Source: Xanthomonas pisi DSM 18956
GTDB taxonomy: Bacteria; Pseudomonadota; Gammaproteobacteria; Xanthomonadales; Xanthomonadaceae
DNA: 64,000 nucleotides
NCBI RefSeq assembly: GCF_001010415.1
Contig: NZ_JPLE01000028.1
Span: forward strand, 1 to 64,000
Reading direction: 5' to 3'
The translations under genes were made by a program, and so were the position numbers. Shown here in pieces: positions 28,066-36,690 of the stretch; position 1 is the stretch's first letter; each line of letters opens with the position of its first letter. The notes under the pieces are model-generated. The model had not been told where the DNA came from and ran no database searches. It saw only the letters and a list, made by a program, of their open reading frames with translations.

Positions 28066-28811
28066 GAGGCGAGCACATCGAAGGCCAAGGCGTCAGCGAA
28101 GCGCGCTGGCGCGCATCGCGCCAGTTGATTGAGCTCCCCACCACCAGTCTGGAACAGCTGCTGGGCGCCACGACGCGTGTCGTGGTGGTTTCTCCGCATC
28201 CGGATGACGAGGTGCTGGGATGCGGCGGGCTGCTTGCGATGGCGCTCGAAGCAGGAAGGCAGGTACTGATCGTTTCCGTGACCGACGGTGAAGCAGCCTA
28301 TCCGCAGGACGACGCATGGCCGCCGGCGCGGCTGGCGGTGGCGCGTCGTGACGAGTTGCGTGATGCGCTGGCATGCCTGGGCATCGATCCGTCCAACATC
28401 GTCAGGCTGAACGCGGGAGATGGCCAGGTGCGAGCGCGCATCACCGCACTTGGGGCACAGATCGCCGATCTGCTGCAGCCCGGCGACGCGGTGTTTGTCA
28501 CGTATGCACGCGACGGCCACCCCGATCACGAAGCATGCGCAGATGCCGCGAGCAACGCAGTTGCACGATGCGGAGCGCGGTTAATCCAGTTCCCGGTGTG
28601 GGCGTGGCATTGGGACAGCCCTGACCATAGTCAGATGCTGGCATCGGCTACACGTCTCCAGCTTTCGCCCGCTGCTCATGCCGCCAAGATGCAGGCAATG
28701 TCAGCGTTCAAGACACAGACCGGTCATGTCACGCCTGCGCTGTCCAACCCCATCCTTCCCGATTGGGCGCTGGCCCGGTTTCGGCGCGACTTCGAGGTCT
28801 ATCTCCCATGA
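28053..28811 (+). CDS. PIG-L (LmbE)-family deacetylase
   Basis: A 252-residue Zn-dependent N-deacetylase. The metal motif PHPDDEVLGCGG and the second metal site GHPDHEAC are intact. Family members deacetylate N-acetylglucosaminyl lipids or small glycoconjugates such as GlcNAc-Ins or GlcNAc-malate. The start at ATG 28053 overlaps the previous gene by 13 bases and the stop overlaps the methyltransferase by ATGA. With a methyltransferase and glycosyltransferase next, a small glycoconjugate pathway is a reasonable inference. Confidence 0.88.
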   Translation: MAVVRGEHIEGQGVSEARWRASRQLIELPTTSLEQLLGATTRVVVVSPHPDDEVLGCGGLLAMALEAGRQVLIVSVTDGEAAYPQDDAWPPARLAVARRDELRDALACLGIDPSNIVRLNAGDGQVRARITALGAQIADLLQPGDAVFVTYARDGHPDHEACADAASNAVARCGARLIQFPVWAWHWDSPDHSQMLASATRLQLSPAAHAAKMQAMSAFKTQTGHVTPALSNPILPDWALARFRRDFEVYLP

Positions 28812-29410
28812 ATGCCCAGGCCAACGCAGACTATTTCGACGGTATCTACCAAAGCCACGATCCTTTCGGCTACGGGACGCGTTGGTACGAAAAACGCAAA
28901 CGCGACATCCTGCTGGCAACGCTGCCTCGGATGGGATTTGCACGTGGATGGGAACTGGGATGTTCCAATGGCGAGGCCACACGCGGGCTCGCCGCCCGCT
29001 GCGAGCGCTTGCTGGCAACCGACATGTCGCAAGCTGCCGTGGAGCAAGCCAGGCAACGCGTGGGTGAGCGAAGCAACGTCGAGATCGTGCAGGCCTGCCA
29101 TCCGCAGCAATGGCCGGTGGGACGTTTCGACCTGGTCGTGCTGAGCGAGGTCGGCTACTACTTCGCCGCCGCCGAACTCGACGACTTGGTCGCGCGTCTC
29201 CAGCTGGCGCTCACGCCGGACGGATTGTTGGTGGCCTGCCACTGGAAGCATCCGTTCGAACAGGCACAACAAGATGGCATCGCGGTCCACGCCTGTCTCG
29301 CCGGCCTGCTCAGCTTGCCGCTGAGTTATCGCTACGAAGACAGCGATTTCCTGCTGGAAGCATGGACAGCGCAGCCGCTTTCGGTGGCACAGCAGGAAGG
29401 CCTGCGGTGA
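28808..29410 (+). CDS. SAM-dependent methyltransferase (NodS-like)
   Basis: A 200-residue class I methyltransferase. GWELGCSNGEATRGLA is the SAM-binding motif I, ERLLATDMSQAAVEQAR covers the next strand, and FDLVVLSEVGYYF is motif III-like. It most resembles the NodS group, which N-methylates deacetylated chito-oligosaccharides. That fits its position right after a deacetylase, but the substrate is inferred. Overlaps: ATGA with the deacetylase, GTGA with the glycosyltransferase. Confidence 0.82.
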   Translation: MNAQANADYFDGIYQSHDPFGYGTRWYEKRKRDILLATLPRMGFARGWELGCSNGEATRGLAARCERLLATDMSQAAVEQARQRVGERSNVEIVQACHPQQWPVGRFDLVVLSEVGYYFAAAELDDLVARLQLALTPDGLLVACHWKHPFEQAQQDGIAVHACLAGLLSLPLSYRYEDSDFLLEAWTAQPLSVAQQEGLR

Positions 29411-30075
29411 TCGCCGTGATCATTCCTGCGCATAACGAGGCCGAGTACCTGGCCGCCTGCCTTGCATCGGTTTTCCGCGCCAGATCGCATCCCGACCTGC
29501 ACGAGCCAGTGGAAGTGATCGTCGCGGTGGACCGCTGCACGGATGCCACCGCCGAACTGGCGTTGGCGTTGGGCGCGCGCGTGGTCGACGTACCCACACC
29601 TGGTGGTGTCGGCATCGCAAGGGCTGCGGCCGCAGCCAAGGCCATCGAGCTGGGCGCCGACTGGCTGGCCGTCACCGATGCCGATTCGCGCGTGCCGGCC
29701 GATTGGCTGGTGGAACAACGCAGGGCAGGGGCCGGTGTGTTCTGCGGCGTGGTGGAAGTGGATGACTGGCTGGATTATTCCGACGAGGTACGCCGCAGGT
29801 TCGAACAGACCCAGGCAACCGGCGAAGGCCATGGGCGCGTTCACGGCGCCAACCTGGGCGTGAGTACTGCGCTGTATCAACAATGCGGTGGCTTCTCTGC
29901 GTTGACCTGCAGCGAAGACGTTGCGCTGGTCCACGCGCTGCAGGCGATCAAGGCCCCGATCGCGTGGTCGCCACGCTCGGTGGTGTGGACCAGTGCGCGC
30001 AGGCATGCACGGGCCCTTGGTGGCTTCTCGGATTTCTTGAAGCAGTTGGAAGTCTTGCCATGTGTGCCTGCATAA
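29407..30075 (+). CDS. Family 2 glycosyltransferase
   Basis: The 222-residue GT-A enzyme starts at GTG 29407 within the methyltransferase stop. AVIIPAHNEAEYLAACL is the nucleotide-sugar motif, WLAVTDADSRVPADWL holds the DxD, and a CSEDVALVHAL stretch matches the ED motif. There is no membrane segment, so it should be cytoplasmic or peripheral. It is the last gene of the operon. Confidence 0.85.
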   Translation: MIAVIIPAHNEAEYLAACLASVFRARSHPDLHEPVEVIVAVDRCTDATAELALALGARVVDVPTPGGVGIARAAAAAKAIELGADWLAVTDADSRVPADWLVEQRRAGAGVFCGVVEVDDWLDYSDEVRRRFEQTQATGEGHGRVHGANLGVSTALYQQCGGFSALTCSEDVALVHALQAIKAPIAWSPRSVVWTSARRHARALGGFSDFLKQLEVLPCVPA

Positions 30076-30376
30076 CCGTTGTGTGGTCAGGGGGAGACAT
30101 CGTTGAGAAGTGATGTCAGTACCACGCCCGCGCTTGTGTAACCCGGCCGGCGAATGCCTTGCATCAGAATTTGCTTCCATTGCTTTGGCAACTGCACGGT
30201 TGCTGTCTAGCTACACCAGCGACGTGGCATGTCTCTGCGGTTGAACATCGCCGCCTTTTAGGGACGGCAGTCAACCAGCCAACATCTGTCAGCGACTGAC
30301 CGGCTTTCGACACCATCTGCACGAGGCGTGGACGAAGCGTGCGCCACCATGCCGAGCTGACGGATCAAGGTGCGAC
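30076..30376. other. Intergenic region
   Basis: Three hundred bases between two same-direction operons. No ORF, terminator or repeat was clear. Confidence 0.35.
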
Positions 30377-31741
30377 ATGGCCAAACCAACGCTGTTCTTC
30401 CTACATGCCCTCGGAGGCAGCCGGCATGCGTGGAGCCGTGTCGTCGCGCAGTTGGGCGATCGCTTCGACTGTGTTGCCTTGGACATTCCGGGATTCGGCG
30501 ATGCGGATCCGCCGGACCACTTCGACACCGAGGCGCTGGTCGACTGGTTTAGCGCTGAAGTCATCGATCGGCAACCATCCTGTTGGTTCGCGATCGGGCA
30601 CAGCATGGGCGGAAAGATCGCGACGTTGACGGCCGCGCGGGCGCGCGATGGGGTGGCAGGCCTGGCCGGTCTGGCAGGCGTCGTGCTCGTTGCTGCGTCG
30701 CCCCCGGCACCCGAACCCATGGAAGAATCACGACGGCGCACGATGCTTGCCTGGTTCCAGACAGGGCAGCCTACGCGTGAGGAGGCAGGGCAGTTCGTGG
30801 ATGCCAACTGCGCCGCTGTGCTGCCGGACGACTGCAGGAATGCTGCGATCGATGACGTCCTGCGCACCGCGCCCAGTGCATGGAGTGCATGGCTCACGCG
30901 CGGCAGTCGCGAAGACTGCACCGCGCAGGCCGGGTGCATCGGCGTGCCGGCAGTGATTGTCGCCGGCGGTCAGGATGGCGATCTGGGCGAGGCCGCGCAG
31001 CGGCGCTTGAATGCGCCGCATTATGCGCACGCGCAACTCGCCATCGTGGTCGATGCCGCGCATCTGATTTCCTATGAGCAGCCGCAGGAGTTGGCGCAGT
31101 TGATCGCGGCGCATGTGGACTGCTGCATTGCGCACTGCCTGCCTGAGGACTTCATCGCCCTGCTGAACTCAGAGCGCGTTGCGCCGCGCATGCGGGCGAC
31201 GCTACTCGCACGGCACGCAGGCCCGCCCGCTGCGGGCAAGCGCGTGTTGAGCCCGCGCCAGTTGGACGTGCTCGCAGCGGTAGCCGCACGCGTGCTGGAT
31301 GGCGCGGGAAATGCGCGGCAGATTGCGCGACGTATCGACATCGCGCTCGCCGAAGGCGGCGGAGATGGCTGGCGGTACGCTGACCTGCCGGAAGATCGCC
31401 TGGCACTCCCGCTAGGGCTGGATGCGCTCGATGCGCTGGCCGGCGGCTTTGCCGAACAGTCTGCCGATGGCCAGGACCGTTGGCTGCGGGACATCGCACA
31501 CTCAGTGGTGGGCAACACCTCAACGTATGGCCTGGATGCCACGCAGCTGGCGCATTGGTTCGAGGATGTGCGCGCCGACGTGGTACGCACCTGGACCAGC
31601 CTTCCCGCCACCATGGCCGCGCTGGGCTACGACGGTTTTGCCGTGGGCAACGATACCGGCAACGGTCCCCTGGGCTATGCAGAAACCGCAGCGGATCGGC
31701 AGGAGCGCTGGCAGCTGCGTGTGACTGGGGTGGTGCGATGA
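30377..31741 (+). CDS. Alpha/beta hydrolase fused to a gluconate-dehydrogenase-subunit-3-like domain
   Basis: The 454-residue protein has two parts. Residues 1-260 are an alpha/beta hydrolase: FFLHALGGSRHAW oxyanion region, nucleophile elbow GHSMGG, and a late His in VVDAAHLISYEQP. Residues about 290-454 (LSPRQLDVLAAVAARVLDG, WRYADLPEDRL, SLPATMAALGYDGFAVG) resemble the small subunit 3 of gluconate 2-dehydrogenase complexes. The next gene, overlapping by ATGA, encodes the GMC subunit such a domain would partner. I infer a hydrolase joined to a dehydrogenase accessory subunit; the fusion is unusual. Confidence 0.78.
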   Translation: MAKPTLFFLHALGGSRHAWSRVVAQLGDRFDCVALDIPGFGDADPPDHFDTEALVDWFSAEVIDRQPSCWFAIGHSMGGKIATLTAARARDGVAGLAGLAGVVLVAASPPAPEPMEESRRRTMLAWFQTGQPTREEAGQFVDANCAAVLPDDCRNAAIDDVLRTAPSAWSAWLTRGSREDCTAQAGCIGVPAVIVAGGQDGDLGEAAQRRLNAPHYAHAQLAIVVDAAHLISYEQPQELAQLIAAHVDCCIAHCLPEDFIALLNSERVAPRMRATLLARHAGPPAAGKRVLSPRQLDVLAAVAARVLDGAGNARQIARRIDIALAEGGGDGWRYADLPEDRLALPLGLDALDALAGGFAEQSADGQDRWLRDIAHSVVGNTSTYGLDATQLAHWFEDVRADVVRTWTSLPATMAALGYDGFAVGNDTGNGPLGYAETAADRQERWQLRVTGVVR

Positions 31742-33264
31742 GCGTCGCTGGCAGCCAAGACGTTGTCGATGCAGTGGTGGTCGGCAGCGGAGCGGGGGGC
31801 GGCCCGCTGGCGGCACGGCTTGCGCAAGCGGGCGTGTCGGTCGTGGTGCTGGAAGCGGGCGCGGCATTTACACCGGAATCCCACATCCCCGATGAGCTGA
31901 CCACCGGCATCTACTGGATGGACGAGCGTCTGAGCGGTGGGCAGACGCCGACTGCGTTCGGGCCGAACAATTCGGGTTCCGGGCTAGGCGGTTCCACCCT
32001 GCATTGGGGCGCCTTCTGCCCACGGCCGGACAAGCGCGATCTCGGCCTTCTGACCCAGACCGGCCATGGCGCCGATTGGCCCATCGCGCACGAAGAGTTG
32101 CTGTCCTACATCCGTCGTGTGGAGACCTTCATCGGCGTCTCCGGCCCCACGCATTATCCATGGGACCCCGAGCGCAGCTATGCGTATCCGCCCCCCCAAC
32201 GCAATGCGTCGGCCGCTGCCATGGAGCGTGGTTGCCACGCCCTCGGCATTCGAACAACCGATGCACCCGCCGCGTTGGTCACCAGACCGCATCAGCAGCC
32301 GCATTGGGGCCAACGCGCAGCGTGCAGCAACTGTGGCGCATGTCACCAGGGTTGCAGCAACGCCGCCAAGGTGAGCGTGGATACCACATGGCTTCCTCTG
32401 GCCAGGGCGCATGGTGCGCAGCTGCGTACCGACAGCCGGGTGATCGATCTTGAACGCGATGGCCGCGGTGCGCTTACCGCGGTGATCTACCGCAAGCATG
32501 GGCAGGAGTATCGCCAGCGTTGCAGCACTGTGTTCCTGTGCGGGGGCGGGGTGGAGACGCCGCGCTTGTTGCTCAATCTGGGGCTGGCCAACTCCAGCGG
32601 GCAGGTGGGCCGCAATTTCATGGCGCATGTGGCGACCCAGGTGTGGGGGGAGTTCGACGCAGACATGCGCATGAATCGAGGCTACCCGTCCTCGCTCATC
32701 ACCGAGGACATGCTGCGTCCAGCCGATGCTGACTTCGTCGGCGGCTATCTAGTGCAAAGCCTGGGCGTGCAGCCGATCACGCTGGCCAACACGCTGGCGC
32801 GCGGTGCCGGCCTGTGGGGCAGGGAACTGGTCGACACCATGCTGCGCTACAACCGCCTGGCCGGTATCGGCATCAATGGCGAATGCCTGCCGCACGATGC
32901 CAATCGCCTGGTCTTGTCGGACGAACGGGACGCCTTCGGGCAGCGCAAGGCGCGCATCGATTTCAGTTACGGGCCGAACGAGCAGGCTATCGATGCCCAT
33001 GCGCGCGCACGGCTTCAGGCGATCTGGCAAGCCGCTGGCGCCCGCAACATCTTCGCGGCTGCACGTTCGGCGCACACGCTCGGTACCTGCCGAATGGGTA
33101 CCGATCCCGCGCAGGCCGTGGTCGATCCCGATGGCCGCGCCTTCGATGTGCCCAACCTCTACATCTGCGACAACTCGGTGTTTCCCAGTGCACTGGCGGC
33201 CAATCCGGCGCTGACCCAAATGGCACTCGCGCTGCGCACCGCAGAACGTTTCCTCGCGCGCTAG
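31738..33264 (+). CDS. GMC-family FAD-dependent oxidoreductase
   Basis: A 508-residue dehydrogenase with the FAD motif VVVGSGAGGGPLAARL, a GGSTLHWGAFCPRP loop, and the C-terminal active site (SAHTLGTCRMG ... NPALTQMALALR). A cysteine cluster CSNCGACHQGC (about 196-206) is typical of gluconate/fructose dehydrogenase large subunits. Together with the upstream subunit-3-like domain it should form a sugar or alcohol dehydrogenase; no cytochrome subunit or Tat signal is seen here. It starts at an ATGA overlap. Confidence 0.88.
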   Translation: MSVAGSQDVVDAVVVGSGAGGGPLAARLAQAGVSVVVLEAGAAFTPESHIPDELTTGIYWMDERLSGGQTPTAFGPNNSGSGLGGSTLHWGAFCPRPDKRDLGLLTQTGHGADWPIAHEELLSYIRRVETFIGVSGPTHYPWDPERSYAYPPPQRNASAAAMERGCHALGIRTTDAPAALVTRPHQQPHWGQRAACSNCGACHQGCSNAAKVSVDTTWLPLARAHGAQLRTDSRVIDLERDGRGALTAVIYRKHGQEYRQRCSTVFLCGGGVETPRLLLNLGLANSSGQVGRNFMAHVATQVWGEFDADMRMNRGYPSSLITEDMLRPADADFVGGYLVQSLGVQPITLANTLARGAGLWGRELVDTMLRYNRLAGIGINGECLPHDANRLVLSDERDAFGQRKARIDFSYGPNEQAIDAHARARLQAIWQAAGARNIFAAARSAHTLGTCRMGTDPAQAVVDPDGRAFDVPNLYICDNSVFPSALAANPALTQMALALRTAERFLAR

Positions 33265-33305
33265 CGTACCTGCGCGCCAGCTTATTCAACGACCAGGAGC
33301 TCGAC

Positions 33306-34109
33306 ATGGACCTTGGAATCAGACAGCGGATCGCCCTCATCAGCGGCGGCGACTCTGGCATGGGCAAAGAGACTGCACGCCAGCTGCTCGAAGCAGGCGT
33401 ACGCGTGGCGATCACCGATCTTCCCAACGGCACGCTCGATCAGGCCTTGGCCGAGCTGTCCGGCCTGGGAGAGATCATCGCCATCGAAGGTGACGTGACG
33501 CGGGAACAGGATGTCGCCGCCATCTGGACCCAGGTGCGCGCGCAACTGGGCGAACCGGATATCTATATCAACGCCGCGGGTGTCACCGGCGCGACCGGCG
33601 ACTTCCTGGAGGTCAGCGACGCCGGCTGGCTGGAAACACTGGACATCAATCTGATGGGCGCGGTGCGCATGTGCCGCCAGGCCATTCCCGCCATGCGTCG
33701 CAGGCAGTGGGGGCGGATCGTGTTGTTCGCGTCCGAGGATGCGGTGCAGCCGTACGTGGACGAATTGGCCTACTGCGCGTCCAAGGCTGGAATCCTGAGC
33801 CTGGCCAAGGGACTCTCCAAGGCCTATGGCGCCGACAATGTGTTGGTCAACACGGTGTCGCCTGCCTTCATCGCAACGCCGATGACCGACAAGATGATGC
33901 AAAAACGCGCACAGGAGAACGGAACCAGTGTAGAGGAGGCCATCTCGTCGTTCCTGGACGAAGAACGCCCCGGCATGGTGCTCAAGCGGCGCGGCCGGCC
34001 AGAGGAAGTGGCCTCGGTGGTCGCGTTTCTGTGCTCGGAGCGCGCCAGCTTCATCAACGGTGCCGGCGTGCGCGTGGACTCGGGCTCGGTATTTACCATC
34101 GCGGGCTGA
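33306..34109 (+). CDS. Short-chain dehydrogenase/reductase
   Basis: A 267-residue classical SDR. ISGGDSGMGKETA is the cofactor motif, NAAG the second, and the catalytic set appears as FASED (Ser) and YCASK (Tyr, Lys). It ends with RVDSGSVFTIAG. The acidic TDLPN after the second strand suggests NAD rather than NADP. It lies 41 bases after the GMC gene and probably works in the same pathway. Confidence 0.88.
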   Translation: MDLGIRQRIALISGGDSGMGKETARQLLEAGVRVAITDLPNGTLDQALAELSGLGEIIAIEGDVTREQDVAAIWTQVRAQLGEPDIYINAAGVTGATGDFLEVSDAGWLETLDINLMGAVRMCRQAIPAMRRRQWGRIVLFASEDAVQPYVDELAYCASKAGILSLAKGLSKAYGADNVLVNTVSPAFIATPMTDKMMQKRAQENGTSVEEAISSFLDEERPGMVLKRRGRPEEVASVVAFLCSERASFINGAGVRVDSGSVFTIAG

Positions 34110-34275
34110 GCCTGGTGGCGCCAGATCCCGGCGAAAATAGAGGCGATTTTGCGACGTGTGCGGTGCGGTCCAGCGTTATCTGTAGACAACGCACTCTGAA
34201 AAAACGAACGACGTACCCCGACGCTGAGTAGTCCGCCAGTTTTGGGTCCAGTTGCCTGTCACAAGGAAACGGGAC

Positions 34276-34375
34276 GTGAAGTCGCGTTTTTCTGAAGAGC
34301 AGAGCATCGGCTGCTGCACGAGACTCATGCGGGCGTGGCAACCAAGCACCTATGCCGGGCCCCGGCTTCAGCAGG
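34276..34375 (+). mobile_element. IS3-family OrfA remnant
   Basis: The start KSRFSEEQSIG is readable at about 34276, and in another frame ETHAGVATKHLCR follows, the next block of IS3-type OrfA proteins (typically SRFSEEQIIGIL ... AGVATKDLCR). The frames are broken and no OrfB remains. The surrounding gap (34110-34637) holds nothing else I can support. Confidence 0.55.
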
Positions 34376-34637
34376 GTCTCGCGCCATCTGTGGCGCAGCG
34401 AGTGCGGAGCTGATTCCCAACACTGCTGCATGCGCGCACCGAGATCGAGCGCTGGCGACGCGACCGACCCACGAAGGCAATCGGCGGCATGACCCCGGCC
34501 CGCTTATGCTGCATGTCTTGCCAGCACCGAGATCATTCGGGTCGGACTCCAAACTCGACCGCTTCCAGGTCCGGGGGGACGTCGGCAGATCAAGGAATAT
34601 GCGGCTCTGGTTACATGGCGCGCTGATCGTAGTGCAG

Positions 34638-35552
34638 TCAAGCGCGCAGCAACCACCTGGCCAAGCGTCGGCCAGCAAAGGCTCTTGTCGGGTTGGCATC
34701 CGTGCCTAGCGCCGAGCGGCGCGCCTGGCGTGGCGGCAAGCAGATCAGCACGCATGGACTTCTTGCAAGCGTGGACTGCAACGACGAGCGCCAGACGCCG
34801 CGCCGGACCAGGGCGTCGCGTTCTACCACCAGCACGTCGGCGCACGCCCGCTTGAGTAGGCCGGCGATTTCACGGCGCGGGTTGCCGGCCGCCACATGGA
34901 TGCGCACCCGCAGATCGTCATCTTGCAGCTGCAGGGCCAGATCGCCGAGCCAACTGGCCGCTGCGCTTTCCGTCAGCGGCTTGTCGTTGAACAGGCTGTC
35001 CACGAGCAACCCTTCGCTCAGCTCCGGCATGACATGCAGCAGGTGCAGATCGGCGCCACGGCGGCGTGCCAGTGCGGCAGCGTCACGCAACGATTCCAGG
35101 CTGGTTTCACGTCCGGTGATCCAGCAGGCCACATGGCCGCCCACCGCGCCGTCGCGCGGGATTGCATCGGCATAGGGCAAGGTCAGCATCGGGGTGGCGA
35201 CGCGCTGAAGCACACGCGCGCGCAGCGAAACATGCAAGGGGCGGGGGAGCCCAATGCGCTCGGACGGGGGCATGATCAGCAAGGCGTCGTCTCGGCTGCG
35301 GCAGAAAGAAACGATGCCGGCGGCCGCAGGGCCGCTGGCAAGTGCACGTTCGCAGCCCGGATAGTTCGATGCCTCGGCGAAGAAGGCTTCCAGCGACTGC
35401 TGGGCCTGCACGCGCTTGCCCTTGGCATGGACGTGCAGGATGGTCAGGCGTGCGCGCAGGCGATCCACCAGTTGCGCCACCGTGGGGATGGCGGCGTGGC
35501 AGGTCTCGGAAAAATTGGTGGCGAAAATGAGGTGCGTGGGGGTGGTCTGCAT
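34638..35552 (-). CDS. Tandem universal stress protein (UspA) domains
   Basis: A 304-residue protein with two Usp-like halves: LIFATNFSETCHAAIPTVAQ begins the first, and the second shows LLHVMPELSEG, HVAAGNPRREIAGLLKR and CADVLVVERDALVRRG. The usual ATP-binding GxxGSxxxxV loop is degenerate. The ATG at 35552 (MQTTPTHLIF) is chosen; a much longer frame upstream merely overlaps the next gene. It lies 14 bases after the bestrophin-like gene, so they are likely co-transcribed. Confidence 0.82.
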   Translation of the reverse strand: MQTTPTHLIFATNFSETCHAAIPTVAQLVDRLRARLTILHVHAKGKRVQAQQSLEAFFAEASNYPGCERALASGPAAAGIVSFCRSRDDALLIMPPSERIGLPRPLHVSLRARVLQRVATPMLTLPYADAIPRDGAVGGHVACWITGRETSLESLRDAAALARRRGADLHLLHVMPELSEGLLVDSLFNDKPLTESAAASWLGDLALQLQDDDLRVRIHVAAGNPRREIAGLLKRACADVLVVERDALVRRGVWRSSLQSTLARSPCVLICLPPRQARRSALGTDANPTRAFAGRRLARWLLRA

Positions 35553-35566
35553 GGCTGTCTCCACTA

Positions 35567-36475
35567 TCAGTAAATGAAACCGTCGATGGCGCGGACTTCG
35601 CGCAGTGCGACGCGCTGGCCCAGCATTTCGCGCAGCGTCAGTTCGATGCCGCGCGAGAGGGCGGTCATCGGTGTGTCGTGCACGGTGTTCTCGAACGGGT
35701 CTTCGATGGCGCTGCTGGCGCTGTCGATGGCGATCAACGTGAAGCTGATCAACACCGAGGCGATTGGCATGGCCAAGCCCATGCCGGCGATGAGGCCCAG
35801 GGGAACGAGCCAGCAATACATGTTCACCAGCGTCCGGGGTAGCGACGAGAACTGCCGCGGAAGCGGAGTGTTCTTGATGCGTTCGCACGCGCCCTGGATG
35901 TTGGCCAGCGTGGTGAGGTTGGCATCCAGTGCCGACCATCGCAGACTGTCCAGCATTCCCCAGTCGCGCGCCTGTTGCAGTTGCTGGCCCAGGCGCAGGG
36001 TCAGCGCGTTGGGGATGTTGGCGTAGCCGCGCAGTTCGTCGGCACGTACCTGGCCGAGCAGCCCGGCCAGCTCGGGGAAAGGGTTCTGGCGTCGCAGATG
36101 GCAGCGCAACGCATGCACAAACGCCACCTGATGCACCACGATGTCGTCGCGCAGTCTGCTTTGACGCGGATCTGCTGGAGCTACATCCAATGCGGTCAGT
36201 GCCTGGCGCGCAATGGCGCGCGAGGTATTGACCAACGAGCCCCAGAGTTGTCTGGCTTCCCACCAGCGGCCGTACGCCGCGTTGGCGCGGAAGGCCAGAA
36301 AGATGGTGAGCGCCGAGCCGAGTTGTGCAAGAGGTAGCGCTTCGATCGACAGCCAATGCCAATCGAAGAAGGTGTAGAGGGCGGCCACGGCGCAATCGAA
36401 AGCCAGCAGCACCAGCAGTCGTTTGTAGGTCTTGGGCCAGATGCGTCGCAACGGAAACGTATCGCGCGTAATCAT
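35567..36475 (-). CDS. Bestrophin-family (YneE/UPF0187) membrane protein
   Basis: A 302-residue integral membrane protein with bestrophin-family features: MITRDTFPLRRIWPKTYKRL at the start, LTIFLAFRANAAYGRWWEARQLWG, then two late helices (YCWLVPLGLIAGMG) followed by IEDPFENTVHDTPM. ATG 36475 is preferred because the family motif begins there. Bacterial bestrophins are pentameric anion or cation channels. Pairing with a stress protein suggests a stress-linked role (inference). Confidence 0.86.
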   Translation of the reverse strand: MITRDTFPLRRIWPKTYKRLLVLLAFDCAVAALYTFFDWHWLSIEALPLAQLGSALTIFLAFRANAAYGRWWEARQLWGSLVNTSRAIARQALTALDVAPADPRQSRLRDDIVVHQVAFVHALRCHLRRQNPFPELAGLLGQVRADELRGYANIPNALTLRLGQQLQQARDWGMLDSLRWSALDANLTTLANIQGACERIKNTPLPRQFSSLPRTLVNMYCWLVPLGLIAGMGLAMPIASVLISFTLIAIDSASSAIEDPFENTVHDTPMTALSRGIELTLREMLGQRVALREVRAIDGFIY

Positions 36476-36690
36476 GGAGAGGCAACATTGACGTGGGGTA
36501 GGTGCATTACACCCAGCCTCTACGGTCGTGTCTGCCATCCTTGCGCCAGCGTCGGACAGTGCCGAGGCCGTCCGAACGATGTGGTCGGGCTATCTTTCGA
36601 TAGGGTGAAATGTGCAGGCCGGGCCGCAATGCTGTGACCCAGCCAGGACGAGAACGGAGTGAAATCGCGGCGTGATTGCGCGGGTACGCA

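Noticed and set aside
34638..36488. A 616-codon frame that includes the universal stress gene
   Set aside because: The first 300 codons are the shadow of the bestrophin-like gene; the true start is at 35552.
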